Shown here piece by piece: positions 1 to 11,200 of a DNA stretch of 64,000 bases (its first letter is position 1; each line of letters opens with the position of its first letter). Both the position numbers and the translations under genes were made by a program. This DNA comes from Aradus depressus (taxonomy: Eukaryota; Arthropoda; Insecta; Hemiptera; Aradidae). The DNA is taken from assembly GCA_963662175.1 (NCBI GenBank), contig OY759216.1:53523087-53587086 (forward strand), in the 5' to 3' direction. The notes under the pieces are model-generated. The model searched no databases. It worked only from the letters and a program-made list of their open reading frames with translations, and had not been told where the DNA came from.

Positions 1-107
1 GTCGTCAAATTTTCTAATATATTCACATTTTTCAATTTCACCTTTACATCTTTCAAATTCCAATACTATAGTATTTATATATCATTCTGTATTTAGAATT
101 TTTTTTT

Positions 108-150
108 TTTTTAACTGATAATGACTAGAGTGTCGAAACGTCTGAAATGA
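108..150 (+). ncRNA. degenerate hammerhead-ribozyme-like motif
   Basis: CTGATAA, then a hairpin (TGAC-TAGAGT-GTC), then GAAACGTC. The core resembles CUGANGA...GAAA with one changed base (A for G), and stem I pairing is weak. It is probably a decayed member of the ribozyme-bearing repeats seen elsewhere in the window. Confidence 0.3.
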
Positions 151-892
151 AATAAATAAAATATTGTTTAAAATATAAATACCTTAATTGCCTCAATTAC
201 CAATATTGAAAGGTTACATAAGTAAGGTATATTAAATTTAACTTGATGTTATGTATAACAACTTAATTTCAGAATTACGGTTCGGCACCTAAATGTCCCC
301 GAGCCAAGAAGTGCCAACTTCTAAACGTCCTGTTCCCAGTGGATACTGCTTCTTTGCCTCTATAATCCTACAGTTATACTACAAACAGTCAGTCGAATAG
401 AAAATTCACAAAGATTCTGAAAAGGAGACAGGAAATAAAGGGTATAAATCCGGGTGTTGCCTTGAGATAGCTCCTAGGCTCCTAGACCGCTGTCTACTGT
501 CTACTGGGTTGGATACAAATCCAATTGTGTTGGGAAGAAGCAGAAGAGATGTGACTTTGTTAGCAACACCAAACTAACCTAATCAGCTCTTAGGCCTCTT
601 CTTCTTTACATCCTCTGCTTCATCTTCATTAGCTTACCGCACCACCCTTGTCCTGTTTTAGCTTCAACTCGTGAGGACAAACCGAACAAGCAGTGTTTGT
701 CTATGGAAAATATAAAAATTATTCCTTTTAATTTCTCATAGCTTTAGTATAAAGAAAGTGTACTATTTGCGCTAAAATCTGAAAGTTTTCAATGGGATTC
801 CACCTCAAAATCTCCTGAGCAAGTTTGATCCTTTTCGCTATGACGTCTCTCCGAATGTATATGATTGTACATTTGTGACTTGTTTAATATTT

Positions 893-1590
893 TACTTACC
901 CAGCTATACGAGGTATAGGGGAAGTTATGTAATCGGCCAAAAACTCGATGCAGAGTTTTCAACAGAATTTCATGTTTTCCGACTTCTCTAGATTCCAAAT
1001 ATGAAAAAAAATCTGTATGTCTATGTGTGCGTCTGTCTCTGAGCACGATAACTCGAGAATGAATGTATTAACACGAAATTTTATATGCGAATTCAGAACC
1101 CTCGACAACACCTATTGATTTGCAGCCAAATTTACGAAATAAAAGGTGGGGATTAGGTGGAGTCAACACAAAAAACTTTAGTAACTGCCGTTAGGATGAA
1201 TGAAACATGAAATTTTATATATGAATTCAAAACCCCATAAGAGGGACACTTATTAATTTTCAGCGGTATCGGCAGAAAGGAATTAGAGGGGGGACTCACC
1301 TCAAAAACCCAATAACTGCCGGCTTAATGAATATATCACCATGAAATTTCATATTTGAAGGCGCAACCCAATGAGGACATAACTTGTCAAATTTAAGCGA
1401 TATAGGCCGAAGGGATGGCGGGGTTTCAGGGGAGGTTCTCAATTCAGAAACTCTAAGTATGATTGTCACTTATGTAAGTCATCTATTGATTTTTAGCCCA
1501 AGCGGTCAAGTGGTTTTAGAGGGAGAGCGAAAATAGATTAATTTGTGCTAGCGAAGTACATTTCTGATGATTCGCCGACTAATTTTTTTT
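893..1590 (+). repeat. dispersed repeat A (cttccccagct...ggggaagttatgtaatcgg family)
   Basis: This is an AT-rich non-coding repeat whose landmarks recur throughout the window: ggggaagttatgtaatcgg, gaaatttcatgttttcc, a cgataact...gaatgtatt block, several aactgccg...gaatgtat sub-blocks and a closing ggcgaagtacat...gccgact. Other partial copies lie near 6385-6680, 21060-21612, 44445-44560, 45125-45340, 47390-47765, 54840-55045, 56575-56870, 57560-57860 and 58430-58750, with minus-strand copies near 4928-5125 and 48125-48515. No coding capacity or terminal repeats are seen; the family is unassigned. Confidence 0.55.
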
Positions 1591-2034
1591 TGTTTGAAGA
1601 CCTAGAATTTTATATTTCTTATAACATTTCTAATACGATTTAAAGAATCTATATAGAAGACTTGAGAGGACTCTAACTAAACGTTTCTTACCAGCCTCCG
1701 GGATTTTGCTTCTTGACTCATTTGCAAGAGGTTAAATGGTCAAATACTTGATTTAGAACTGAAATATCCATGAGATAATTTCGTTTCGCTGGCTAGAGAT
1801 ATTAATATTCAATAATGACCAATGGGGCTTGATAACACAAAACCACGAGCAATTATTTAATGTATCATTTAATTACTCTTTACATTCTTTGGCTTTACAG
1901 GCAAAACAAATATAACTTAAGGACTTACATGAGGAGGTAGAGGAGGAGCGTCGGCAGCGCATTCTGGGGTCTAGGACTGAACACGGTCCTTGCTCTGCAT
2001 CATCAGGCCCATATAACAATGAACTTGAAATTTG

Positions 2035-2300
2035 AGATGAAGAAGACTATCTATATTTTACAGTAATTCCTTGACTTCGTCAAAAATATCTTCAAATAAA
2101 TGAAGAGAATACGGAAAGACAGATTTTATATACAATACAGTTTTTCGAAGGCCGCTGATTTGCGAGATACATGCCGAAAATTGTCTTTAAGTCCTATCGA
2201 AAAAAGGGTCCTTTATAAAAAATGTTCTTTAATAAATTTTCAACTATCTAAATATCCTCAAATTTGAGATAGGAATGACCTAATTTGTATTGAAGTCCTG
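2035..2300 (+). repeat. dispersed repeat B fragment
   Basis: It shares blocks (tatcgaaaaa..., ttccttataaa..., gagatttgagata...) with 6900-7100, 19995-20240 and the longest copy at 31240-31870. The function is unknown and no reading frame is maintained. The stretch 1600-3060 around it otherwise shows only AT-rich sequence. Confidence 0.4.
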
Positions 2301-3068
2301 AAAAGGAAAAATGTTACATCCTGATCCTTTTTTTTTTTTTTTTTCTGAGTAGAATATCCAAAATCTCGTTGTATCTGGATATGGAAAATACATATATGTG
2401 ATAGATGGGTTTTGTATATTCTCATATTTATTTCATTTTATATATTTCGGCCATACAGGCATTTTCAGAGGGTAAAGAAAGGTAGATTTTCAGAGCCCCT
2501 CACTCATCCTCTTTCCTTTCAGCTGATTTCGTGGAAAATAATGTCGCCCTAAAGAGGTTCACATATGAAATTTCATGAAAGTAATTTGTTTTTAATGACT
2601 TGACTGAATTTCTGACCGATGAGGAACCTATGAGGTAATCTTGGCGGTAGGAGGGTTTGAGACATTTCCACTCAGTGTAACAGGACGAGATGTGGCCGTC
2701 TCTAGGGACAACGAAAACAAATCTGTGGGCGTTCAGAGTTCTTTGAAGTTTTCTATCGAGCCCCTTGGAAGTGGTCTAGCTTTACGAAGCTCCAGCGTGC
2801 TCGAATGTTTATTTTTATTATTACATTTTTTTTAAATAAAATTCTTGTTTACCAGATCAACATGAATTTGTTTTGAATGGTATTATTACATTTATGTTAC
2901 ATTTCATTATAATGAAAATCTATGCGTTAGTAACATTTGGCAAATGAAAAATAACTTTTGGGATACATTTACATACCCCATATTTAAGCAAACAATCTTA
3001 CAGAAACAGAAAAAGTAGAAAATGTACAGTATTAGAAATTTAAGGGGGGAAAAACTGATAGTACAAGT

Positions 3069-4137
3069 TCATAATATAAGGTCCTGAATGAAACGCGGTT
3101 TTAAACGAAGTATTTCGGAACGCACCCTTAACTTAAACCTTCTAGGACCTTTAACTGATGGTAAGTTATCGTGATATTTCCTGAATTTCCTCCTGATGAA
3201 GTCGTCTATGGTCTCAAGGTGTAGCTCCCTGTGTAACTGAGAGTTTCCAACGAACCAGGGGGCGTCCACTGCCATCCTCGTCACCCTATTTTGGAAGGTT
3301 TGTATTCTCTTCATTTTTGAATTGGAAGCTGCACCCCACACCTCACACCCATACAGGAGGAGCTGTCTAAGAATAGCCCTGTATAGCAGGAGGGTACATT
3401 GAGGCTTTAGTTTAGATTTCCTGTTGATGAGAGGAAACAGGATGGCCAATCTGGCGACTCCGCAGTTTCTTATTTATATGCAGGTTCCAGGTTAGTCCAG
3501 ATGCACTCCCAGATACTTCACTGCACTGTCAGGTGGGTTCCAAGGTATCGAGCTATTGTTAACTGTGATCTCACGTGGGCTTTGTGGTCTTCTCAACGTG
3601 AACACTTTTGCCTGACATTTTGCTTCATTTAATTTTATTTAACAACTTTTTAAAGTAAACATGTAGATTATTTGGAGATGCTTGAAGATCTCGGGCTTTA
3701 TGAATATCGGAATCCTGTGAGCTAACAATGGCAACAATCCGCAAACATACCGATTATTGACGACTCATTTGTAGGGATGATGGTAAACATTGAAAACAAA
3801 GTCGGAGATAGCACAGAGCCTTGTGGCGTACCTCCTGTTATCCTCTTGTAAGTCGACCTATCATTGTTGATGCGCACAGAAAACGTCCTATCATCCATAA
3901 TATACAATGGCAGTCCTAATTTTTTTTCAGTTTTACCTTTAGCTCTAAATGCCAGACACTATCGAAGGCACTTGGAAAATCTAGAAAGGCAATGAGGGGC
4001 AACTTTTTTCTCTCAAAGCCGCGAATTATGTGTTCGAAAAGACAGGTTAGTTGGTGACTTGTTGAATGTTTACTTTCAAACCCGAACTGAAAATCCGGTA
4101 TGTCGTATTTGATATAGCTACATCTTGTGATTGTCAA
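3069..4137 (-). pseudogene. LINE reverse-transcriptase remnant (Jockey-like)
   Basis: Three minus-strand fragments in order carry RT landmarks. At 4137-3916 there is FQFGF followed by FLDFPSAFDSVWH (motif A); at 3907-3722 GTPQGSVLSPTLFS and a decayed FADCC in place of YADD; at 3449-3069 the C-terminal region LLYGCEVWG...MKRIQTFQNRVTRM. Frameshifts and a gap between the parts show the copy is dead. The catalytic second Asp of YADD is lost. Confidence 0.75.
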
Positions 4138-4250
4138 TTCTCAACCTGTTAATTGGTTCAACCTTTCTTGATTCACAAAATCACAAAGTTTACAGATAGA
4201 TCGAGTAAGAGTTTTATTTTTAATAAATATTTCAATTATTTTTGTTTCAG

Positions 4251-4539
4251 ATATAAAGAAGAAGCGATGCGGAGGTCGAGGATGCTCCGAGACAGACGTC
4301 ACACAAGTCTGGAGGAGGCCATCTACTGGATAGAGTACGTCATCAAGTACCCCAACTCACTTACCCCAGCCTCAGCCTTCATGTCCTTCATAGAGATGCA
4401 TCTCATCGATGTGCAGCTCACTATATTTGCTATACTGGCTGCAGCACTCTTCGTACTCTACAAAATGTTCTGTGGTATAGTTGGATTGTTCAGGAGAAAA
4501 GGAAAAACTGAAACGAAACCAAAACATAAAAAAATGTAA
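4251..4539 (+). CDS. UGT-0, last coding exon (gene partial, continues off the left edge)
   Basis: This is the C-terminal exon of a UDP-glycosyltransferase. It opens after a tttgtttcag acceptor with one base completing an Arg codon (NPR-YKEEA context), then encodes 95 residues. In order these are the YKEEA helix, the DRRHTSLEEAIYWIEYV stretch, a hydrophobic membrane span (LTIFAILAAALFVLYKMF) and a basic cytosolic tail. The tail ends K-H-K-K-M, which fits a KxKxx ER-retrieval signal. Two AATAAA signals follow at 4576 and 4586. No exon 1-5 homologue is visible in 1-4250, so the rest of the gene should lie outside the window. The exon is nearly identical to exon 6 of UGT-1 and UGT-2. An orphan pseudo-exon is the alternative, but the frame is open and both splice site and polyA signals are intact. 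Confidence 0.85.
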
Positions 4540-4575
4540 ATGAAGTTTCGTTCTGCTTTTTGTACATTAAGAACA

Positions 4576-4591
4576 AATAAATGTAAATAAA
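4576..4591 (+). terminator. polyadenylation signals of UGT-0
   Basis: Two AATAAA hexamers (4576-4581 and 4586-4591) lie 37 and 47 bases after the UGT-0 stop codon, followed by a T-rich stretch. This is the usual layout of an insect 3' UTR end. Confidence 0.6.
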
Positions 4592-5307
4592 TATGTTTTA
4601 TATAATTATGTTTTTATTTATGAATTGCTCCTCTGGTTTATATTTTTCAACAGTTCTTTCAATGGCAATGGCGAGGTGTCGGTTATATATAAAGGCATGC
4701 ATTGATTATAAACATTAACACGACACGATGTCTTCCCTTTGTTTTATTTTCGACCAGAACCGGTTTTCAACAACAGCAGTGGCACATCCCACTTTAAAGT
4801 GTAGAGGCTAAAGGACTACTAGCCGGTAGTTGGAAGCGTTGGACTGAGAAATGAGTTTTAGGAAGCATTACATTTATACTGATTTCGAATTTGTTGAATT
4901 TATATACATGAAGGAATTTTCATGAAATAAAAAAAAAGTCGGTGAATCCCTGGCAGTGTACTTATCCAGATCTAATTATCCAACTAACGCGCTAATATTC
5001 GGCAATTATTAGGGTTTTGAATTGAACCCCTTTCACTTCAGCAGATATCGCTAAAATTTGACTCATCATTGAGTTTTGACTTTAAATATGAAATTTCATG
5101 TCGATATATTTATTACATCGGCACAGGTTAGAGTATTTTCTCCTAATATCATATCTCTTCACTATTTAATATTTTGTTTCTTTGATCAGTTTTATTCATA
5201 ATAATAACAATTTATTATTACCGATTACACCTTATTTTTTCTCCTAATGAAAACGTTCACGCTCTTTTCTATGTGGTAAGTTATTTTTCGTCACGAACCA
5301 GTGAAAA

Positions 5308-5625
5308 GCGTGCTTGCATACAGAAATCAAGATCGCGGATTCGAAACCCGACCGAGTCCCTTAGTTTAGTTTATCTGCGAGGTAAAGTAAACTTAAGCAC
5401 GCCGTCCTTCGCATGGGACGTTAAGCGATAGTCCTGAGCCTGTACGATGTCAGTTACTCGTTAAAGACCCCTGTCCTAGGTGAATTAAAATTTAGGGTAG
5501 GCAAAATTTAGGAATCCCATAGTAGAGTCGGGCTCATGTCTACCAGAGCGACGAAAGAGCGCTCTGGTTGTAGGCGATATGACCTCGTAGCTAAAGCCCG
5601 GACATGAGTCAACTCTTTGAGCCTA
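5308..5625 (+). mobile_element. tRNA-derived SINE family 1, 5'-truncated copy
   Basis: It contains the B-box-like ggattcgaaacccgacc followed by the family body (cttagttta...ggtaaa, cacgccgtccttcg, gatgtca..actcgttaaagacccc, agagcgacgaaagagcgctctgg, cctcgtag..aaagcccgg). The A-box part of the head is decayed. Confidence 0.7.
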
Positions 5626-5694
5626 CATTTACATTTTTTGGATATTTCCTTTTCCTAGTTAACTAATCCTTATTTCGTAACAATATGTGTTAGT

Positions 5695-6119
5695 TATTAT
5701 GAATCATGCCCGAGCTTTAACTACGAGGTATATATATATATATATAGGAGGCGCCTACCAGAGCACTCATTTGTCTCTGTTGGCCCTGAGACCGACTCTA
5801 CTGTGAGAGTCCTAAATTGTGCCTACACTAAATTTTTATTCACCTAGGGTAGGGGACTACCCCCGGCGATCGCGAAGTAGAAGCAGCCCCACTCCACCGA
5901 TCTCGAGCTTTCTTGGCGCCACCAGGCAGCCGCAACCCCTAGATCTGAGAGCGCCAGTCTGTCCCGCAAGGAACCAGAGCCTGTCGCCCTCAGACACCAA
6001 AAACCTTTGTAAATAACTCAATTAATACCCCGACGATATATAATATTAAAAAAAAAAAAAAAAAACACGATCTTGAGCTCGGTAAGCTAGCACACATACC
6101 ACTGAGCTACCTGCCCCCT
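5695..6119 (-). mobile_element. SINE family 1 copy split by a polyA-tailed insertion
   Basis: The left part (5695-5848) is the SINE tail and body, and the right part (6065-6119) is the tRNA-like head, both minus. Between them lies GC-rich foreign sequence ending in a long A tract (about 6048-6064), i.e. a + strand retroposed fragment. Part of the SINE middle is missing. The GC-rich insert is unlike its surroundings and I do not recognise it. Confidence 0.55.
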
Positions 6120-7224
6120 CGTAACAATATGAGTAACCTTGACATCAATTTTTTCGTTTCACTAAGGAACCTTGAAAATAAATAAAAACCTCAATTATAT
6201 AATTTTCATATTTAAAGTCAAAACTCAATGATGACATAACCTGTCAAAATTATATATACTTTTCGTTTAATGGTCTCTTATCTTGAGACTACTCTTAGAG
6301 TAGTATAATGAAATGTAATCTTAGTGGTCCAAGAGTGTCTCGGTGCAGTTATTCTCCTGAAACTCTTCCATCATGTATCGGAAAGAGGTAGGATTATTTT
6401 TTCTTCTTCTCCAGCTGTAGGAAGGATAAGGAAAATTATGAAATCGGCCAGAAATTCGATGTTCAATTTTCACCTGAATTTCTCGTTTTTCATTGCCAAT
6501 GTACTATTTTTAAACAAAATTATGAAGTAAGTTTTCGCTCTGCCTCTAACACAAATCGGCAGTTTTGGCTAAAAACGAGTGGTTATTAGGGTTTTTGTGT
6601 CCTTCGATATAAAGAATCATTACGAAATTTTGTTTCGACGGGAGAGTGAAAACTTAGTTGGTGTATTTGCTCTGGAGAAAAACTAGGATGCGGTAGCAGG
6701 TAACTTCATAAATAAATTTAATAAATCCTCGACCCCAGGATCATCTTACCGTCTCTTGAAAAAAATGCCTATATATATCGGTTTTCCTGATATTTCTACA
6801 TTTTTCTCTTTAAGGAAGGCCTCCAACCATATACGTTCTTACTATTGACTATAATCAAAGGGTATCAAAAGTATTTTTGAAAAACTGTATCAGTATAACG
6901 GTACAATATTTTAGTTATTACTTTCTTATATCTTTAGTATAAGGAATATTGTAATCGTGCAAAAATCCGAGATTGAGGTTTCAACGGATTTATACGTTTC
7001 ATGGTCCCTTTAATACGTTTTAACTAGCACTCTATCGCAAAAACGATTGTAGCTATGTACGTGAAATTTGAAATGTAGAAGTCACATGTGCTGACTTAAA
7101 TCATCCGAAGGATGGCGTGCTTAAGTTTATTTAACTGGAAATATTTGAGAATTATTATTTATTGTGGTTTTAGGGCGAAAAACTGCCATGGTTATCATCG
7201 CCCGAGGCTGGAAATATTTGAAAA

Positions 7225-7563
7225 GTTAGTTATTATGACTCATGCCCGGGCTTTAACTACGAGGTCATATCGCCTACTACCAGAGCGCTCTTTCGTCACT
7301 CTGGTGGACATGAGCCCGACTCTACTGTGGGAGTCCTAAATTTTGCCTACCCTAAATTTTTATTCACCTAGGGCAGGGGTCTTTAACGAGTACCTGACAT
7401 CGTACAGGCTCGGGACCATCGCTTAACGTCCCATCCGAAGGACGGCGTGCTCAAGTTTATTTTACCTCCCAGATAAAATAAACTAAGAGCCTCGGTCGGG
7501 TTACGAACCCACGATCTTGAGCTCAGAAGACAAGCACGCATACCACTGAGCTACCGGCGCCCT
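7225..7563 (-). mobile_element. SINE family 1, full-length copy with 17-bp target duplication
   Basis: On the minus strand the element begins GAGGGCGCCGGTAGCTCAGT (tRNA A-box region), then has B-box GGTTCGTAACC, the conserved body, and ends near CATGAGTCATAATAACTAAC. It is flanked by perfect repeats of CTGGAAATATTTGAAAA at 7208-7224 and 7564-7580, the signature of target-primed retroposition. This copy defines the family boundaries used for the others. Confidence 0.85.
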
Positions 7564-7687
7564 CCTGGAAATATTTGAAAATAATGTTTAAATTGGGTCC
7601 CGTAGCAACGAATTTTAAAATATTTATTTATTATTGTTAGTTTTTATGAAAAACCATAAAATAAAGAAAAAATAAAATATATGTAAT

Positions 7688-7958
7688 GTGGCCATTACAG
7701 GACTTTCTTATACCAACCACGCTTACAGATCACTCTTTCTCCCCCCCCCCTCTCAAAATCATATCATAGTGGCATTACTGGGTAAAGGTAAGTCACTCTC
7801 AAAATTACGTTGTACAGTGAAACGAAAAAAAAAAAAAATGACGTCAACACATTACTTTCATATACCCAGTACTGCAACTATGAAATTATTTTGAGAAGGG
7901 GGAGGGGGAGAAAGTGATCTGTGAGCCTGGTAGGTATAAGAAAGTCCTGTGATGGCTA
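7688..7958. mobile_element. MITE with ~55-bp terminal inverted repeats at the UGT-1 start
   Basis: The left end ggccattacaggactttctt and the reverse complement of the right end (aagaaagtcctgtgatggc) match, and the inverted repeat continues through the C-rich tract (ctctttctccccc / gggggagaaagtga). There is no coding capacity. Related copies occur at 20627-20825 and 41800-41910. Its right terminal repeat supplies the ATG at 7952 that opens the UGT-1 frame. Confidence 0.7.
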
Positions 7959-8243
7959 CAACATATATTTTTTTTGTTATCTTTTCACAGACCAGGACCG
8001 TGATTCTTCCAGCACTAGCACTGCTGGGAACTATCATTTTGAAGAGTTCATCAGTTGAATCAGCAAACATTCTGGGATTTTTTCCATATCCAGGTAAAAG
8101 CCATCATCATGTGTTCTTGCCCATCCTGGAGGGACTTGCAGAGAAAGGTCATCAGGTTACCTACCTCACGCCATTTCCTCCGAAGTCTAAATCGGCCAAT
8201 CTCAAAGTTCTTCGGATGACAAACTACATGGACAAGTTTTTTA
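7952..8243 (+). CDS. UGT-1 exon 1 (signal peptide and catalytic His)
   Basis: The frame runs from ATG 7952 through a hydrophobic leader and ANILGFFPYPGKSHHHVF to the donor at 8244 (a|gtaagt, phase 1). A ttttcacag acceptor at 7982-7990 matches the acceptors that directly precede the start codons of UGT-2 and UGT-3. In UGT-1, however, no in-frame ATG follows it within the leader. The start is therefore uncertain: either ATG 7952 is used without splicing at 7990, or the gene has lost its start. Confidence 0.7.
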
Positions 8244-11200
8244 GTAAGTACTACTAATCAAATACACTTTTATAACTGAAATACAAACAGCTTAAAGGGG
8301 TGGGGTGGGGGGGCGTATTTAGGGTTAATTTGTTACTTCCCCAGCTAATCGAGGTATAGAGGAAGTTATGTAATCGGGCAGAAATTCGAGTTAGTTATTG
8401 TGACTCACGCCCGGGCTTTAACCTCGAGATCATCTCACCAACTACCAGAGCGCTCTTTCGTCACTCTGGTAGACGAGACGCTACAGTGGGAGTCGTAAAT
8501 TTTGCCAACTCAGTTACCAAGGGACTTTAACGAGTACCTGACATCGCAAAGACTCCGGACAACGCTTAACCTTCCATCCGAAGGACGGTGTGCTCAAGGA
8601 TTCTTCACCTCTCAGATAAAAACTTAAGAGCCTCGGCAGGGTTTTGAACCGGTGATTTTGTGCTCAAAAGACTAACAAGCTACTTCTGAGCAACTGGCGT
8701 ACTCAAAAATTCGATGTTAAGTTTTTACCAGAATTTCATGATGTCCAAAACCCAGATCCCAAAAATGAAAAAAAAAATCGGTTTGTAAACACGATAACCT
8801 CCGATAGAGTGAATGTATCCATAAGACATTTTATATGTGTGCAAAGTGTTATAGCGTCTCATAGGATGAAAAATAAATTTATTAAGAACAATTGTTATTT
8901 AGTTAGATATTATTATTAGTTAGTTATTATTTATTACTGGAAATATTTGAAGTTAGTTATTATGACTCATGCCCGGGCTGTAACTAGTAGGTCATATCGC
9001 CCACTACTAGAGCGTTCTTTCGTCACTCTGGTGGACATAAGCCCAACTCTATAATGGGAGTTCTAAATTTTGCCTAACCTAAATTTTTATTCACCTAGGG
9101 TAGGGGTCTTTAACGAGTACCTGACTTCGTGCAGGGTCGGGACGTCGCTTAACGTCCCATCCGAAGGACGGCGTTACCTCCCAGATAAAATTAACTAAGG
9201 ACCTCGCCCGGGTTTCGAACCCACGAAGCATACCACTGAGCTACCGGCTCCCTCAATATATATATACTATAATATTATGTTATCCGAGTACTGTCGGTTC
9301 TAGACTTAGGCATGTGAGGCCTGAGAAACTTCGGCGGCAAAATTCTTCTCAATTTTTGTTTTATAACCGTCAAATAAATTTAACCAGAGTCAAATGTAGA
9401 AAACACTTAATCTATTAATTTATATTATTTATTTATCATATATTTACAATAATTTCTTTAAGGCAGTATCTATAAGTTAATAAATTAGTGCAACCATAAC
9501 TGTAAATAGAAATTGTTACCAACATATATAAATAAAAAGATTCCCTGAATTAAATTCTTTTCTACACTGTATCAATGATAATAAAAATAGTTAAAATAAA
9601 AATATAGTCTATTAGCACAAATAGAAACTGAAACTAGAAGAGTTAGGTATGGAAGTTACCCTTTAAACGTGTTACTAACACTTTTTTTTTTTACAGGGAC
9701 TGTGGGCCTGGATACATTGAACACTCTGCCAGTTCCTCTGATCTCTGATCGAATTGGACGAGCTGTCTGCCAGTGTCAAGAAGACTTGTACAACGACCCT
9801 GTGGTACAAGAGGTGGTTCACTCCAACGACACCTACCACGCTGTCCTCATGGAGTCATACATCGCACAAGAAGCCACATCTGCTCTTCTTCATAAATTTG
9901 GATGTCCAGGTGTCGAGATCCTCACCTTGGGCGATCTCTCTTGGGCCAACGAACTGTCCGGTAAATTTACATAACGTTAACATTATTCATTTAAAAGAAC
10001 AGTGCGCTCAGACGATGGTGTCAGAACAATGAATGCTAATTAGAAAAATTTCCGCCCAAGTTTTCGACACTGAATAATAGAGAGTCATGACTGAGCCGTT
10101 TTATGCACCGGGTTATCATAATCGGCTTATCAACAGTCCTGTTAAACACGAACATAAACATAATGATAGAACTCTATATAAATAAACTATTAACTGCAGC
10201 ACTTCTGTATAGAATGGTTTTCGATGTGCCTAGAGACTCTCATCCCATCGCTCTCTGGTACTTCACGTTGACATACTTTAAACCCTTCGCCGAGACAACC
10301 TGCATGGTTCCTACCTCTTTCAAACGCTAAAATCCAAAGTTCCCATCCTTCGACCCTTTTCATCTCCACCCATCGCTCCTCTGCTTTCCACTATTCTTCT
10401 CTTGCCCAAGGCTCCTCTCTCTGCAACTTCCTGCTTCACCTCATCCGATAACCGTCTCTCTCTCTGATTAGCCTTTCATTTCCGCCTCTTTATTTAGTTA
10501 TCCATTTTTTTCATGAATTTTTCTTTAGTCTCATAATTTCCCAATAGTTCTTTTTTTTTTTTAATTAATTTTATTACAAAACTTGCATACTCCCTTTTCC
10601 TTTATACTTATGAATAATAAATTAAAATAAAACTAAAAACTAACATTACAAGAAAACAATATAACAAATGTACAATATATAGCTATGTAGGAAGTTATTT
10701 AACCTAGATTAATAACAAATATCCATGGCAATATTGTACATTTGTTATATTGTTTTCTTGTAATGTTAGTTTTTAGTTTTATTTTTATTTTATTTTCTTG
10801 GTTTTCAAATAAGTGCACAGTTAGCTATTACAGTTAGAATATAGACTTCCACGCCCCTGGTTTTACCAGAGAAGGGGACCCTTTCACCTCAGGTACTCTT
10901 AGGTTAATATAAATATGTATGCCTGGCAAATATCTGAATTATTGTTGAACATTGTGCTGACGATGGCGTAAACCGAAACCGGTACACATTTAAGTATATG
11001 TTTGTGGAATTAGACAATATAAGTGTTCAAAAAAGTGTTTTATCTATCATTTTATTTTATTCATTAGTATTTCCACTATATCAACACAGATCGCAAAAAA
11101 TGTATTCATACCTTTATACTTAGCCATTTATCTATTCTGTTCTGTGTATATATGTTCTCTTCTCTGCATTTATTTATTTTATTTTATTTTTATTTTTGTT

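Noticed and set aside
1..4250. Search for further UGT-0 exons left of 4251
   Set aside because: No FISHGG, SMGSNLK or GLPDNP equivalents are found; exon 5 must lie outside the window or is lost.
4680..4850. Possible hammerhead on the minus strand (gaaaaccggttctgg)
   Set aside because: The CUGANGA half is not present in a workable position; only the AACCGGUU-like part resembles the ribozyme repeats.
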